Assembly: GCF_900102795.1 (NCBI RefSeq)
Contig: NZ_FMWG01000005.1
Span: 1-64,000, forward strand
Reading direction: 5' to 3'
From: Epibacterium ulvae
GTDB lineage: Bacteria; Pseudomonadota; Alphaproteobacteria; Rhodobacterales; Rhodobacteraceae
DNA length: 64,000 nucleotides
Made by a program: the position numbers and the translations under genes
The notes under the pieces: model-generated
What the model was told of the DNA's origin: nothing
Databases searched by the model: none
The model's input: only the letters and a program-made list of their open reading frames with translations
Shown here: positions 18,097 to 27,988 of the stretch, one piece after another
How positions within the stretch are numbered: position 1 is the first letter of the stretch
How the letters are laid out: each line of letters opens with the position of its first letter

Positions 18097-18567
18097 TCAG
18101 ATGTCAGGCAAACGATCACGCCGTATCATTGTGCGTAGCGTAAAGCTGGACCGTGTGTTCCTAATCCCCGGAACACGCATCAATTGCTCCTCGAGGAAAC
18201 TGTCAAAATCCTTGAGATCTTTTGCCACAACCCGCAGCAATACATCGCGTGTTCCCGTCATAAGATAACATTCCATCACCCTCTCAAACGGGCGCAACGC
18301 CCGCTCAAACGTCTGCAATGCATCTGCCGACTGGCGTTCTAATTCGACAGCTACAAAAATCGTTACAGGAAGACCAAGGGCTTCTTGGTCCAAACGCGCT
18401 GAATACCCTGCGATTATGCCTGCTTTTTCAAGCATAGCCACACGACGTGCACAAGGCGTTGGCGACAGGCCAACACGGCTGGACAACTCTGAAATCGTCA
18501 AACGCCCATCCATTTGCAGCTCTTGCAAGATCTTACGATCAACCCCATCAATAGAGATATTCTCCAA
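18097..18567 (-). CDS. Lrp/AsnC family transcriptional regulator
   Basis: This 156-aa protein has the N-terminal helix-turn-helix (LDGRLTISELSSRVGLSPT-like segment at residues 18-36) and the C-terminal ligand-binding RAM domain (CYLMTGTRDVLLRVVAKDL). The start is a TTG at 18567 with GAGG about 8 bases upstream. It is divergent from leucine dehydrogenase, and the space between them contains a strong palindrome. I infer amino-acid-responsive control of that gene, as in BkdR-type regulators. Confidence 0.9.
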   Translation of the reverse strand: MENISIDGVDRKILQELQMDGRLTISELSSRVGLSPTPCARRVAMLEKAGIIAGYSARLDQEALGLPVTIFVAVELERQSADALQTFERALRPFERVMECYLMTGTRDVLLRVVAKDLKDFDSFLEEQLMRVPGIRNTRSSFTLRTMIRRDRLPDI

Positions 18568-18581
18568 CTCACCCTCATACT

Positions 18582-18639
18582 TTGGCGGAAACCTTCAATA
18601 CATATTTAAATAATACGTTTATTTGGCGAAAACCGCCAA
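18582..18639. promoter_or_regulatory. Candidate Lrp-type operator between regulator and leucine dehydrogenase
   Basis: TTGGCG-AAAAC-CGCCAA at 18623-18639 is a perfect palindrome. A further half site, TTGGCGGAAA, begins at 18582. About 50 bp separate the outer half-sites, and the space between them is AT-rich, as is usual for Lrp-family wrapping sites. The location in the divergent promoter region supports autoregulation plus control of 18680. Confidence 0.55.
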
Positions 18640-18679
18640 CAGAAACGCGTTACTGTCCCACACGTATTTGGAGGAAACG

Positions 18680-19729
18680 ATGGCAATCACCATTATCGAT
18701 TCAGACAGTCACGAGGAAATTTACCGTGTCGAAGATCCAAGTGTTGGATTATTGGGCTTCATTGCCATTCATTCAACCACTCTAGGCCCTGCGGCTGGAG
18801 GGCTTCGAATGAAACCCTATTGCTCGTCTGATGAGGCCTTAAAAGATGTCAAACGGTTGAGCGAAGGCATGACCTATAAAAATGCGGCTGCCGGACTTTC
18901 TCTGGGAGGAGGCAAAGCTGTAATCATGGGCGACCCAGCCAAAGATAAATCTCCAAATCTTTTGCGTTCTTTTGCACGTGCACTCAACACGCTGAATGGT
19001 CGTTACATAACCGCCGAAGATATGGGGATGAGCCCAGACGATATGGCCGTGATCGCAGAGGAAACACCCAATGTGGCAGGCCTCGCAAGCGGAACATACG
19101 CCAGCGGAGATCCCTCTCCAATCACGGCACAAGGAATCTTTAACGCCCTCAAGATCGCTCACGCACATAAATATGGAACAAATATACTGTCGAAACGCCG
19201 CGTCGCGGTGCAAGGCCTTGGCCACGTTGGTTGGTATCTCTGTGAATTGCTCACCGATGCCGGAGCCGAGCTTATCGTTTGCGATATCAACGACGCACAA
19301 GTCGAACAAGCCATAGAACGCTTTGGCTGCTCTGCGGTCCCGACATCAGAGATCTACAGTGTCGATGCGGATATCTTTTCTCCCTGCGCCATAGGTGGAG
19401 TTTTAAACTCCGAAACGATTCCACAGTTGAAAGTTGCTTTGGTTGTAGGCGGCGCAAACAATCAACTTGCCACGCCTGAAGATGGCAGAGCGTTGCATGA
19501 ACGCGGAATATTATATGCCCCGGATTTCGTTGCAAATGGCGGCGGCATTATCAATGTTGCAACCGAGATCCAGAGAATCTCGGACCGGAGTACCTTTGTA
19601 TCTCAAAAGCTAAACGCACTCGAACAAACACTCATGCAGATCCTGCGTCAGGCAACTGCTGAAAACGTAAGCCCCGACGCTATTGCCATCGCGACTGTGA
19701 GCGAAAAAATGGTAAAATTGGCCGCTTGA
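18680..19729 (+). CDS. Leucine/branched-chain amino acid dehydrogenase (Glu/Leu/Phe/Val dehydrogenase family)
   Basis: This 349-aa NAD-dependent enzyme converts leucine, valine or isoleucine to the 2-oxo acid plus ammonia. It has the catalytic segment GGGKAVIMGDP with the lysine at about residue 79, a TAEDMGMS motif, and a Rossmann turn VQGLGHVGWYL near 175-185. Its length fits leucine/valine dehydrogenase better than glutamate dehydrogenase, which is about 420 or more residues. The ATG at 18680 has TTGGAGGAAACG just upstream and is preferred over an earlier in-frame start. Phenylalanine dehydrogenase is the main alternative. Confidence 0.85.
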   Translation: MAITIIDSDSHEEIYRVEDPSVGLLGFIAIHSTTLGPAAGGLRMKPYCSSDEALKDVKRLSEGMTYKNAAAGLSLGGGKAVIMGDPAKDKSPNLLRSFARALNTLNGRYITAEDMGMSPDDMAVIAEETPNVAGLASGTYASGDPSPITAQGIFNALKIAHAHKYGTNILSKRRVAVQGLGHVGWYLCELLTDAGAELIVCDINDAQVEQAIERFGCSAVPTSEIYSVDADIFSPCAIGGVLNSETIPQLKVALVVGGANNQLATPEDGRALHERGILYAPDFVANGGGIINVATEIQRISDRSTFVSQKLNALEQTLMQILRQATAENVSPDAIAIATVSEKMVKLAA

Positions 19730-19828
19730 ACTTTTACCGAAACTGAATAAAAGACCCCCTCTGCGCAAAGACGCAGCTCCCAAAGGGGACACAAAGAAAG
19801 CGCCGTAGAGCGTCAGAACGGAAGACAC

Positions 19829-19865
19829 TAAAAAGGCGGCTCAGATTTGAGCCGCCTTCTTTTTT
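19829..19865. terminator. Bidirectional terminator between leucine dehydrogenase and lon
   Basis: AAGGCGGCTCA and TGAGCCGCCTT form an 11-bp stem (19833-19858) with a four-base loop, followed by CTTTTTTC on the plus strand and by an A/T run on the other side. It serves the two convergent genes. Confidence 0.85.
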
Positions 19866-19879
19866 CAGATCAACACAAA

Positions 19880-22291
19880 TTAATGCGTAGGGGCTACTCT
19901 CGCAGCATCAGCTTTTTCCAGTGCCGCCTGTGCACGTGCAGCTTCTTCAGCCTCTTCATCCCATTCAATTGCATCAGGCTGTCGCACCAGTGCGTTTTCC
20001 AGCACTTCCGAGACATGGCTGACAGTGATGATTTCAAGACCTTCTTTTACATTATCAGGGATCTCTGGCAGGTCTTTCGCATTTTCTTCGGGGATCAGAA
20101 CCGTTTTGATACCACCCCGCAGCGCCGCCAGCAGCTTTTCTTTCAAACCACCAATCGCCAATGCGTTACCACGCAAGGTCACCTCGCCCGTCATGGCGAT
20201 ATCTTTGCGTACAGGGATACCTGTCAGCACCGACACAATGGACGTTACCATGGCAAGCCCTGCTGAGGGACCATCTTTTGGTGTTGCCCCTTCTGGAACG
20301 TGTACGTGAATATCCCAGTGATCAAACCGTGGTGGTTTGATCCCCAACTGAGGAGACACAGAGCGCACATAAGAGGAAGCCGCCTCGATGCTTTCTTTCA
20401 TCACATCGCCAAGCTTGCCCGTGGTCTTCATCCGCCCCTTGCCAGGCAAACGCAACGCTTCGATCGAGAGCAGCTCTCCCCCAACAGAGGTATATGCAAG
20501 CCCCGTGACAACCCCAACCTGGTCCTCTTGTTCAGCCAATCCATAACGGTATTTGGCAACACCCAGAAAATCATCGAGGTTATCAGCTGTAACCGTAACA
20601 GACTCCGCTTCTTTCTTAACAATCCTGGTCAAAGATTTACGAGCAACCTTAGCGATTTCACGCTGCAGGTTCCGAACGCCAGCTTCACGCGTGTACGTAC
20701 GAATAATCGCAGTCAGCGCATCATCGGTCAGTTCAAACTCTTTCGCTTTCAGACCATGGTTCTTTACCTGTTTTTCAATCAGGTGCTGCTTGGAAATTTC
20801 GCGCTTTTCATCCTCGGTGTAGCCAGACAATGGAATGATTTCCATCCGGTCGAGCAAAGGTCCCGGCATATTGTAGCTGTTTGATGTGGTCAGGAACATC
20901 ACATTTGAGAGGTCATATTCAACCTCCAAATAGTGATCAACAAAGGTGCTGTTCTGCTCTGGATCAAGCACCTCAAGCATAGCAGAAGCCGGATCACCAC
21001 GGAAATCCTGACCCATCTTGTCAATCTCATCCAGTAAGATCAACGGATTGGTTGTTTTGGCCTTTTTCAACGCCTGGATAATCTTACCGGGCATTGATCC
21101 AATATAAGTGCGACGGTGACCACGAATTTCAGACTCGTCGCGGACGCCACCAAGACTGATCCGAATAAATTCGCGACCTGTCGCTTTGGCAACTGATTTT
21201 CCAAGCGACGTTTTACCAACACCTGGAGGGCCAACAAGGCACAAGATAGGCCCTTTTAGCTTGGCCGAACGCTGCTGAACTGCGAGATATTCAACGATGC
21301 GCTCTTTGACTTTCTCCAAACCATAATGGTCTTTGTCCAAAATCTCTTGCGCGCGGCCCAAGTCTTTTTTGACGCGGGATTTTGTTCCCCACGGCAGCGC
21401 GAGAATCCAATCCATATAGTTGCGCACCACTGTCGCCTCAGCTGACATAGGCGACATGTTTTTGAGCTTTTTCAGCTCAGCATCGACCTTTTCACGCGCT
21501 TCTTTGGACAGTTTAACTTCGGCAATTTTCGCTTCCAGCTCAGCCAGCTCGCTGCTGCCTTCTTCGCCATCACCCAGCTCCTTCTGAATGGCTTTCATTT
21601 GCTCATTCAGATAATATTCGCGCTGGGTTTTCTCCATCTGAGATTTGACGCGGGTCTTAATCTTTTTCTCAACTTTGAGGACCGACATTTCGCCCTGCAT
21701 CAGCCCATAGACTTTTTCAAGACGCTCGCTGGTCGACAGCGTTTCCAAAAGCTCCTGCTTGCGATCCACCTCAATACCTAAGTGGCCGGAAACCAGATCT
21801 GCCAGTTTCGCAGGTTCGGTTGTTTCACCAACTGCGGCCAGCGCTTCCTCGGGAATGTTTTTACGCACCTTAGCATAACGTTCAAACTCATCACCGACAG
21901 TGCGCAACAGCGCCTCAGTCGTGGTGACATCGCCCGGAATTTCCGTCAGATATTCGCAGGTCGCTTCAAAGAAACTACCGTTTTCAAGGTACTCCGTGAT
22001 TTTGACACGCGCCTGCCCTTCGACCAGCACCTTTACCGTACCATCTGGTAATTTCAGAAGCTGTAAAACATTGGCCAGCACACCAACGTTATAAATGCCA
22101 TCTGCTTCGGGATCATCCTCAGCAGGATCAATCTGGCTTGAAAGAAGGATTTGCTTGTCATCCGCCATCACTTCTTCCAAAGCGCGTACCGATTTCTCCC
22201 GACCAACAAAAAGTGGCACAATCATATGGGGGAAAACCACAATATCGCGCAAAGGCAATACGGGATACGACGCGTTCAATGGGTCTTGCAT
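19880..22291 (-). CDS. lon: ATP-dependent protease Lon
   Basis: This protein of about 803 residues degrades misfolded and regulatory proteins in the cytoplasm. It has the N-terminal LON substrate domain (YPVLPLRDIVVFPHMIVPLF), a central AAA+ module with Walker A GPPGVGKTSLGK and Walker B LILLDEIDK, and the C-terminal serine-lysine protease domain with KDGPSAGLAM (catalytic serine) and GGLKEKLLAA (catalytic lysine). A start at 22291 gives AGGA spacing of 7 bases. The ATG two codons earlier is too close to it. The gene stands alone, with a possible heat-shock promoter upstream. Confidence 0.97.
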   Translation of the reverse strand: MQDPLNASYPVLPLRDIVVFPHMIVPLFVGREKSVRALEEVMADDKQILLSSQIDPAEDDPEADGIYNVGVLANVLQLLKLPDGTVKVLVEGQARVKITEYLENGSFFEATCEYLTEIPGDVTTTEALLRTVGDEFERYAKVRKNIPEEALAAVGETTEPAKLADLVSGHLGIEVDRKQELLETLSTSERLEKVYGLMQGEMSVLKVEKKIKTRVKSQMEKTQREYYLNEQMKAIQKELGDGEEGSSELAELEAKIAEVKLSKEAREKVDAELKKLKNMSPMSAEATVVRNYMDWILALPWGTKSRVKKDLGRAQEILDKDHYGLEKVKERIVEYLAVQQRSAKLKGPILCLVGPPGVGKTSLGKSVAKATGREFIRISLGGVRDESEIRGHRRTYIGSMPGKIIQALKKAKTTNPLILLDEIDKMGQDFRGDPASAMLEVLDPEQNSTFVDHYLEVEYDLSNVMFLTTSNSYNMPGPLLDRMEIIPLSGYTEDEKREISKQHLIEKQVKNHGLKAKEFELTDDALTAIIRTYTREAGVRNLQREIAKVARKSLTRIVKKEAESVTVTADNLDDFLGVAKYRYGLAEQEDQVGVVTGLAYTSVGGELLSIEALRLPGKGRMKTTGKLGDVMKESIEAASSYVRSVSPQLGIKPPRFDHWDIHVHVPEGATPKDGPSAGLAMVTSIVSVLTGIPVRKDIAMTGEVTLRGNALAIGGLKEKLLAALRGGIKTVLIPEENAKDLPEIPDNVKEGLEIITVSHVSEVLENALVRQPDAIEWDEEAEEAARAQAALEKADAARVAPTH

Positions 22292-22371
22292 GCTCATTTC
22301 CTGTTTTTTGGCAAGAAGGGTCTGGCCCCGCTCTGCGGCAACGCTTGTCCTTCTCCAACATAGATCTTAAC

Positions 22372-22399
22372 ATTTGGGTCTTACCGGCTGCTTTTCAAC
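22372..22399 (-). promoter_or_regulatory. Candidate RpoH (heat-shock) promoter of lon
   Basis: On the minus strand, GTTGAAA (22399-22393) is separated by 14 bases from CCCAAAT (22378-22372). This is close to the alphaproteobacterial sigma-32 pattern CTTGAAA-N11-15-CCCATAT. It ends about 80 bases before the lon start. Lon is a common heat-shock gene, but the match is imperfect. Confidence 0.4.
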
Positions 22400-22514
22400 C
22401 ATACACCCTGTGTTGCCGCCAATGTGCACGCAGCCGCCGCGGACCACAAGATATCAAACCATGAAAATTACTACCGCCTGACCTAAAACCAGCCACGGGT
22501 GACTTTCCGCTCAT

Positions 22515-23639
22515 TTAGGCGTCACAAAGGGTTTTGTGATTGTACGCGTGACGCTCGATCAGGCGCTTGCGTTGATGAGGCTTATCTACAAAGGGACGCA
22601 CCGTCTGGGGGAGGTTTCCGTCGTGATCCAACAATTGAGGCAATAGTGTTTTCACCTCTTGCTGCGCCTCTGGGCTAAGCGATCCCACCCCTTGCGGACC
22701 CAGATAAAGAGTTTCACAAATAGCGCCTTCAGCGCTTACCAATTGATGATCTTCGCATAAAACATGAAAGTAATGGATGCCCAGCTTTGGGCGGTAACGC
22801 CTAATCCCCGGCAACCCAACAGCCTGAACACACGGAAGAAGCACTTCGTCTACGCCAAACATCCGCTGGGCAATCCGGGATTTCACCAGAATTCGATGTT
22901 GCGGGGATAAAAACAAATCTCTGCTTGGTTGGCCCTCCCCCAGCGCGCCCGGAGCGATATGAACCGGGTGCAGGTCTCGGTCCTGTTGAAGCTGTTGGCC
23001 CGTCAACCGACGGCTGCCAATCCAGACGATAGGTTGCAACCCATTGTCGACGGTCACAATCAAATCCCCGGCCCGAAGATCTGCCACGCGGACCCACCCT
23101 CGCTTTGTTTCCAATCGCGTTTGGGCCGCAAAACATGGAACAAAATCTTGATCGTCACTGGCATCAATCCACTGCTGTGAGCCGAAGGCCGAAATACTAT
23201 TTATCGTGATCGAATTAATTGGAAAGTTATCTAAATCGTTGGCACCCAACCCCACATCATCATCGATCATAACGAGGAAAGTATCGCCGGTTTCAGTCTG
23301 CACGACACCTCCAAGCCCGACATAATCTGGGACTCCATGCTCGGATCCAAACTCAATCCGGGCATCCACATTAAACAGTGAATCATAGTATGTCGTGATC
23401 GGACCACTACCCAGATCATATGTAATGGCTTCAGGATTGGCTTGTTCGTTACTATTGGTCAAACCGTCTGCATTTGCATCATCAGCCGTCACATCCACAA
23501 TATGAGACGCCGCTGGATCGCTGCTGTCGTAATACTGACCAAGCAGAGCCGCTTGATTTTCAGCACTTGCGTTACCATCCGCAGGATCCAGCTCGGGCAG
23601 ATTCCCGAGATAGATCATGCTCATTGTGAAACTGGGCAT
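22515..23639 (-). CDS. Hint-domain protein (Hedgehog/intein-type), likely secreted
   Basis: This 374-aa protein has an acidic N-terminal region of about 150 residues rich in D, N and G with no motif I recognise. A Hint module follows, starting at VPCFAAQTRLETKRGWVRVA and including DLRAGDLIVTVDNGLQPIVW, LFLSPQHRILV and a C-terminal HVLCEDHQLVSAEG. Such proteins are frequent in Rhodobacteraceae. Self-cleavage or esterification of the N-terminal part is expected for active Hint domains, and the cysteine at the domain start is present. The start at 23639 has AGGA 8-10 bases upstream. The cellular role is unknown. Confidence 0.75.
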   Translation of the reverse strand: MPSFTMSMIYLGNLPELDPADGNASAENQAALLGQYYDSSDPAASHIVDVTADDANADGLTNSNEQANPEAITYDLGSGPITTYYDSLFNVDARIEFGSEHGVPDYVGLGGVVQTETGDTFLVMIDDDVGLGANDLDNFPINSITINSISAFGSQQWIDASDDQDFVPCFAAQTRLETKRGWVRVADLRAGDLIVTVDNGLQPIVWIGSRRLTGQQLQQDRDLHPVHIAPGALGEGQPSRDLFLSPQHRILVKSRIAQRMFGVDEVLLPCVQAVGLPGIRRYRPKLGIHYFHVLCEDHQLVSAEGAICETLYLGPQGVGSLSPEAQQEVKTLLPQLLDHDGNLPQTVRPFVDKPHQRKRLIERHAYNHKTLCDA

Positions 23640-23762
23640 TACTTGTATCCTACTAAGTGCGCACATGAGCCAAGCACACCTAGAAAGTTAGCGACTTTTG
23701 ATAAACAAACTCCAAACGCGAAACCAATGCAGTTGATCCAACTGGTTGCGCGCAGCTGCAAC

Positions 23763-24998
<1,236 letters not shown>

Positions 24999-25069
24999 CT
25001 ATATCTGCGGCACAGCTCATAACGCTCAGAATTTTCCAATGGGGTTTCCCCATTATTCAAGGCAGGACC

Positions 25070-25957
25070 ATGGAACAACTTATTCTTGAACTTCTTTCTC
25101 AAAACATTGTCTTTATCGCGGGTGCGATCTTTGTTGCGCTCCTCATCTTTCGTGGCGTTCGCATTGTCCCCCAATCTGAAAAATTTGTAGTCGAACGCTT
25201 TGGGCGTCTACGTTCGGTGCTTGGCCCCGGCATCAATTTTATCATCCCGTTTCTGGATAAAGTAGCACATAAGGTTACAATTCTGGAACGTCAGCTGCCG
25301 AATGCAAGCCAAGACGCGATCACCAAAGACAACGTTCTGGTTCAGATCGACACCTCTGTCTTTTATCGCATTCTGGAACCTGAAAAAACCGTCTACCGTA
25401 TCCGTGACGTTGATGGTGCAATCGCAACAACCGTTGCAGGTATTGTCCGCGCAGAAATCGGTAAGATGGACCTGGACGATGTTCAATCAAATCGGGCACA
25501 GCTGATCGGTCAGATCCAGAGCAGCGTCGAAGATGCGGTGAATGACTGGGGCATTGAAGTCACCCGCGCCGAAATCCTTGATGTCAATCTGGATCAGGCA
25601 ACGCGTGATGCGATGCTGCAGCAGCTCAACGCTGAACGCGCCCGCCGCGCCCAAGTGACTGAAGCCGAGGGCCAGAAACGCTCTGTTGAACTTGCAGCAG
25701 ATGCCGAACTTTACGCAGCGGAACAAACCGCAAAAGCGCGCCGTATTGGAGCCGACGCCGAAGCCTATGCAACTGAAGTTGTCGCTAAAGCCATCCGTGA
25801 CAACGGCATTGAGGCTGCGCAATATCAGGTCGCCCTAAAACAGGTGGAAGCCTTGAACAAACTAGGCGATGGCGAAGGCAAGCAAACCATCGTATTGCCT
25901 GCACAAGCAATCGAAGCCTTTGGGGACGCCTTCAAAATGCTGAAAGGTCTGCGATAA
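25070..25957 (+). CDS. SPFH/stomatin-like membrane protein (QmcA type)
   Basis: This 295-aa protein has one N-terminal membrane segment (IVFIAGAIFVALLIF), followed by an SPFH/Band 7 domain (VERFGRLRSVLGPGINFIIP) and a long C-terminal alanine/glutamate-rich coiled coil. Such proteins form large membrane scaffolds. The start at 25070 is preceded by GGCAGGA. The next gene, NfeD-like, overlaps by one base, the classical SPFH-NfeD pairing. Confidence 0.92.
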   Translation: MEQLILELLSQNIVFIAGAIFVALLIFRGVRIVPQSEKFVVERFGRLRSVLGPGINFIIPFLDKVAHKVTILERQLPNASQDAITKDNVLVQIDTSVFYRILEPEKTVYRIRDVDGAIATTVAGIVRAEIGKMDLDDVQSNRAQLIGQIQSSVEDAVNDWGIEVTRAEILDVNLDQATRDAMLQQLNAERARRAQVTEAEGQKRSVELAADAELYAAEQTAKARRIGADAEAYATEVVAKAIRDNGIEAAQYQVALKQVEALNKLGDGEGKQTIVLPAQAIEAFGDAFKMLKGLR

Positions 25958-26232
25958 TGGATTACATTTACCTCTGGTGGAGTTGGGGCGCTTTTGCCCT
26001 ACTCCTTCTAATCATTGAAATTCTCGCACCCGGCTTTGTCTTTCTGGGCTTTGGGATCAGCGCAGCTGTGATTAGCTTAGGTTTCTTGATTGCTCCCGGT
26101 TTCGCCCCCTCAATCTCGTTGCTTTTGCTTGGCTTTTCGCTGCTTGCACTGATCACCTGGCTTATTTTGCGCCGTGTCTTTGCGCTTCCTTCAGGTCAGG
26201 TCAAAACGTTCGATCACGATATCAACGACTGA
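25957..26232 (+). CDS. NfeD family protein, short form
   Basis: This 91-aa membrane protein has two or three hydrophobic segments (WSWGAFALLLLIIEILAPG and a long SISLLLLGFSLLALITWLIL stretch) and a short cytoplasmic tail. It is the short NfeD type without the protease domain. The start overlaps the SPFH stop by one base (TAATG). The two proteins probably form a membrane complex. Confidence 0.88.
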   Translation: MDYIYLWWSWGAFALLLLIIEILAPGFVFLGFGISAAVISLGFLIAPGFAPSISLLLLGFSLLALITWLILRRVFALPSGQVKTFDHDIND

Positions 26233-26294
26233 TCGACTGGACGAACCCCTCGCACTTCCCTATATAAACGGTCGGATTAAATTTTGAGGCCCCG

Positions 26295-26657
26295 ATGACA
26301 AACCCCTCTGAACCACTCGAAGGTACGCCACTGATCGCGCCCTCTTCTGTGTCTCACGACCTCTACGAACCGGTGGTCGAGGCCTGCAGATCAGTGTTTG
26401 ACCCGGAAATCCCTGTCAACATCTACGATCTTGGCCTGATCTACACAATTGATGTTAATGACGAAAATGATGTCAAAATCATCATGACGCTCACCGCGCC
26501 GGGCTGCCCTGTCGCCGGTGAAATGCCCGGCTGGATCATGGATGCGATCTCACCCGTGCCCGGTGTCAAAAGCGTAGACGTGGAACTCACATGGGAGCCC
26601 CCCTGGGGGATGGACATGATGTCAGATGAAGCACGCTTGGAACTGGGCTTTATGTAA
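26295..26657 (+). CDS. SUF-type Fe-S maturation protein (MIP18/DUF59 family, SufT-like)
   Basis: This 120-aa protein has the DUF59 fold with VFDPEIPVNIYDLGLIY followed by TAPGCPVAGEMPGW, in which the conserved cysteine sits. It continues with VDVELTWEPPW. Proteins of this type help deliver Fe-S clusters in the SUF pathway. It precedes an A-type carrier by about 70 bases, so the pair is consistent with cluster biogenesis. No other suf gene is in this window. Confidence 0.9.
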   Translation: MTNPSEPLEGTPLIAPSSVSHDLYEPVVEACRSVFDPEIPVNIYDLGLIYTIDVNDENDVKIIMTLTAPGCPVAGEMPGWIMDAISPVPGVKSVDVELTWEPPWGMDMMSDEARLELGFM

Positions 26658-26729
26658 ACGCCCTGCCCTCTTGTGACGTAGGGTCTAAGACCCTACATTT
26701 GTTATGAAAGAGGCAAATTGGAGATACCA

Positions 26730-27122
26730 ATGTTTGGCATTCCCGGCAAACAGGCCGTAACAATGACCCCAGCTGCAATTGCGCAGATCTCCAAACTTAT
26801 GGAACGCGATGGGCGTGCTGGCCTTCGCATTGGCGTAAAAAAAGGCGGCTGTGCGGGCATGGAATACACCATGGACTATGTCGATGCCGCCGATCCAAAT
26901 GATGAAGTGGTCAAGCAGGATGGCGCCTGCGTTATGATTGCCCCCATGGCGCAGATGTTCCTTTTTGGCACTGAAATTGACTATCAGGTCTCTCTGTTGG
27001 AATCTGGTTTCAAGTTCAACAACCCAAATGTGGCTGAGGCCTGCGGCTGTGGGGAATCTATCAGCTTTAAAACCGCTGACCTTGCAGCAGGTAAAGAATT
27101 TACGTTACCGCAAACAGAATAA
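26730..27122 (+). CDS. A-type iron-sulfur carrier (HesB/IscA/SufA family)
   Basis: This 130-aa protein has the three cluster-binding cysteines in GGCAGM and CGCGES, with spacing typical of SufA/IscA. The fold is small and beta-rich. The ATG at 26730 has TTGGAGA spaced six bases upstream; a TTG twelve bases earlier would place the ribosome-binding site inside the gene. It would accept clusters and pass them to apoproteins. I cannot separate SufA from ErpA by sequence alone. Confidence 0.92.
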   Translation: MFGIPGKQAVTMTPAAIAQISKLMERDGRAGLRIGVKKGGCAGMEYTMDYVDAADPNDEVVKQDGACVMIAPMAQMFLFGTEIDYQVSLLESGFKFNNPNVAEACGCGESISFKTADLAAGKEFTLPQTE

Positions 27123-27182
27123 TTGTCACACGATCTGCCCAGTGATATGCCAGCCTCAACGTAGCTTTGGAGGAATGGTGCA

Positions 27183-27932
27183 ATGGCCCGTAAACTGGCA
27201 GCAGGCAATTGGAAAATGAATGGCGGTAGTGCGGCCCTTGCTGAGCTGACAGCATTGGCGGATGCAACCAAAGACGCTGAAATTGGTATCCTGGTCTGCC
27301 CACCTGCAACTCTTTTGTCCCGCGCCGCGGAGGCGGTTTCCGGTAGCGCTGTTGCGATCGGTGCACAAGATTGCCATGCAGCCGCTTCGGGCGCACATAC
27401 CGGCGATATCAGCACAGACATGCTAAAAGATGCAGGCGCATCAGCTGTAATCCTTGGTCATTCCGAACGCCGTACCAACCACGGCGAAACAGACGCAGAT
27501 GTTTTGGCCAAAACAGAAACTGCTATAGCAGCAGGGCTGACCGCAATTGTCTGTATCGGCGAAACACTAGATGAGCGCGAGGCGGGCACCACTCTTGATG
27601 TGGTCGGGCGTCAGCTCGCTGCCTCTCTCCCCGATAATACAACAGGACAGACCTGTGTTGTTGCCTATGAACCCGTTTGGGCCATTGGCACCGGCAAAGT
27701 TCCAACGCTGGAGCAAATTGCCGAAGTGCATGATTACCTACGCAGCGAACTGACTGCACGTTTCGGCACAGCCACCGCAGCAGACATCGCCCTGCTCTAT
27801 GGCGGTTCAGTAAAGGCCAGCAACGCAACAGAGATCTTTGCGGTTTCAAATGTGGACGGTGCATTGGTGGGGGGAGCCAGCCTCAAAGCAGCTGACTTTG
27901 CACCGATCGTCGCCGCCCTTGGCGCTGCGTAA
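27183..27932 (+). CDS. tpiA: Triosephosphate isomerase
   Basis: This 249-aa TIM-barrel enzyme interconverts dihydroxyacetone phosphate and glyceraldehyde 3-phosphate. The catalytic residues are visible: lysine in AAGNWKMNG, histidine in LGHSERR, and glutamate in AYEPVWAIGTGK, with the phosphate-binding LLYGGSVKASNA loop near the end. GGAGGAAT precedes the start. It ends at a strong terminator shared with the convergent TRAP operon. Confidence 0.97.
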   Translation: MARKLAAGNWKMNGGSAALAELTALADATKDAEIGILVCPPATLLSRAAEAVSGSAVAIGAQDCHAAASGAHTGDISTDMLKDAGASAVILGHSERRTNHGETDADVLAKTETAIAAGLTAIVCIGETLDEREAGTTLDVVGRQLAASLPDNTTGQTCVVAYEPVWAIGTGKVPTLEQIAEVHDYLRSELTARFGTATAADIALLYGGSVKASNATEIFAVSNVDGALVGGASLKAADFAPIVAALGAA

Positions 27933-27962
27933 GCAACACTGCTTCTCTGTTAAAGCAAGACA

Positions 27963-27988
27963 AAAAAGGCGCCCAAAGGCGCCTTTTT
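27963..27988. terminator. Bidirectional terminator between tpiA and dctM
   Basis: GGCGCC (27968-27973) pairs with GGCGCC (27978-27983), with a CAAA loop and A and T runs on the two sides that extend the stem. The oligo-A/oligo-T flanks make it usable in both directions. Confidence 0.85.
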
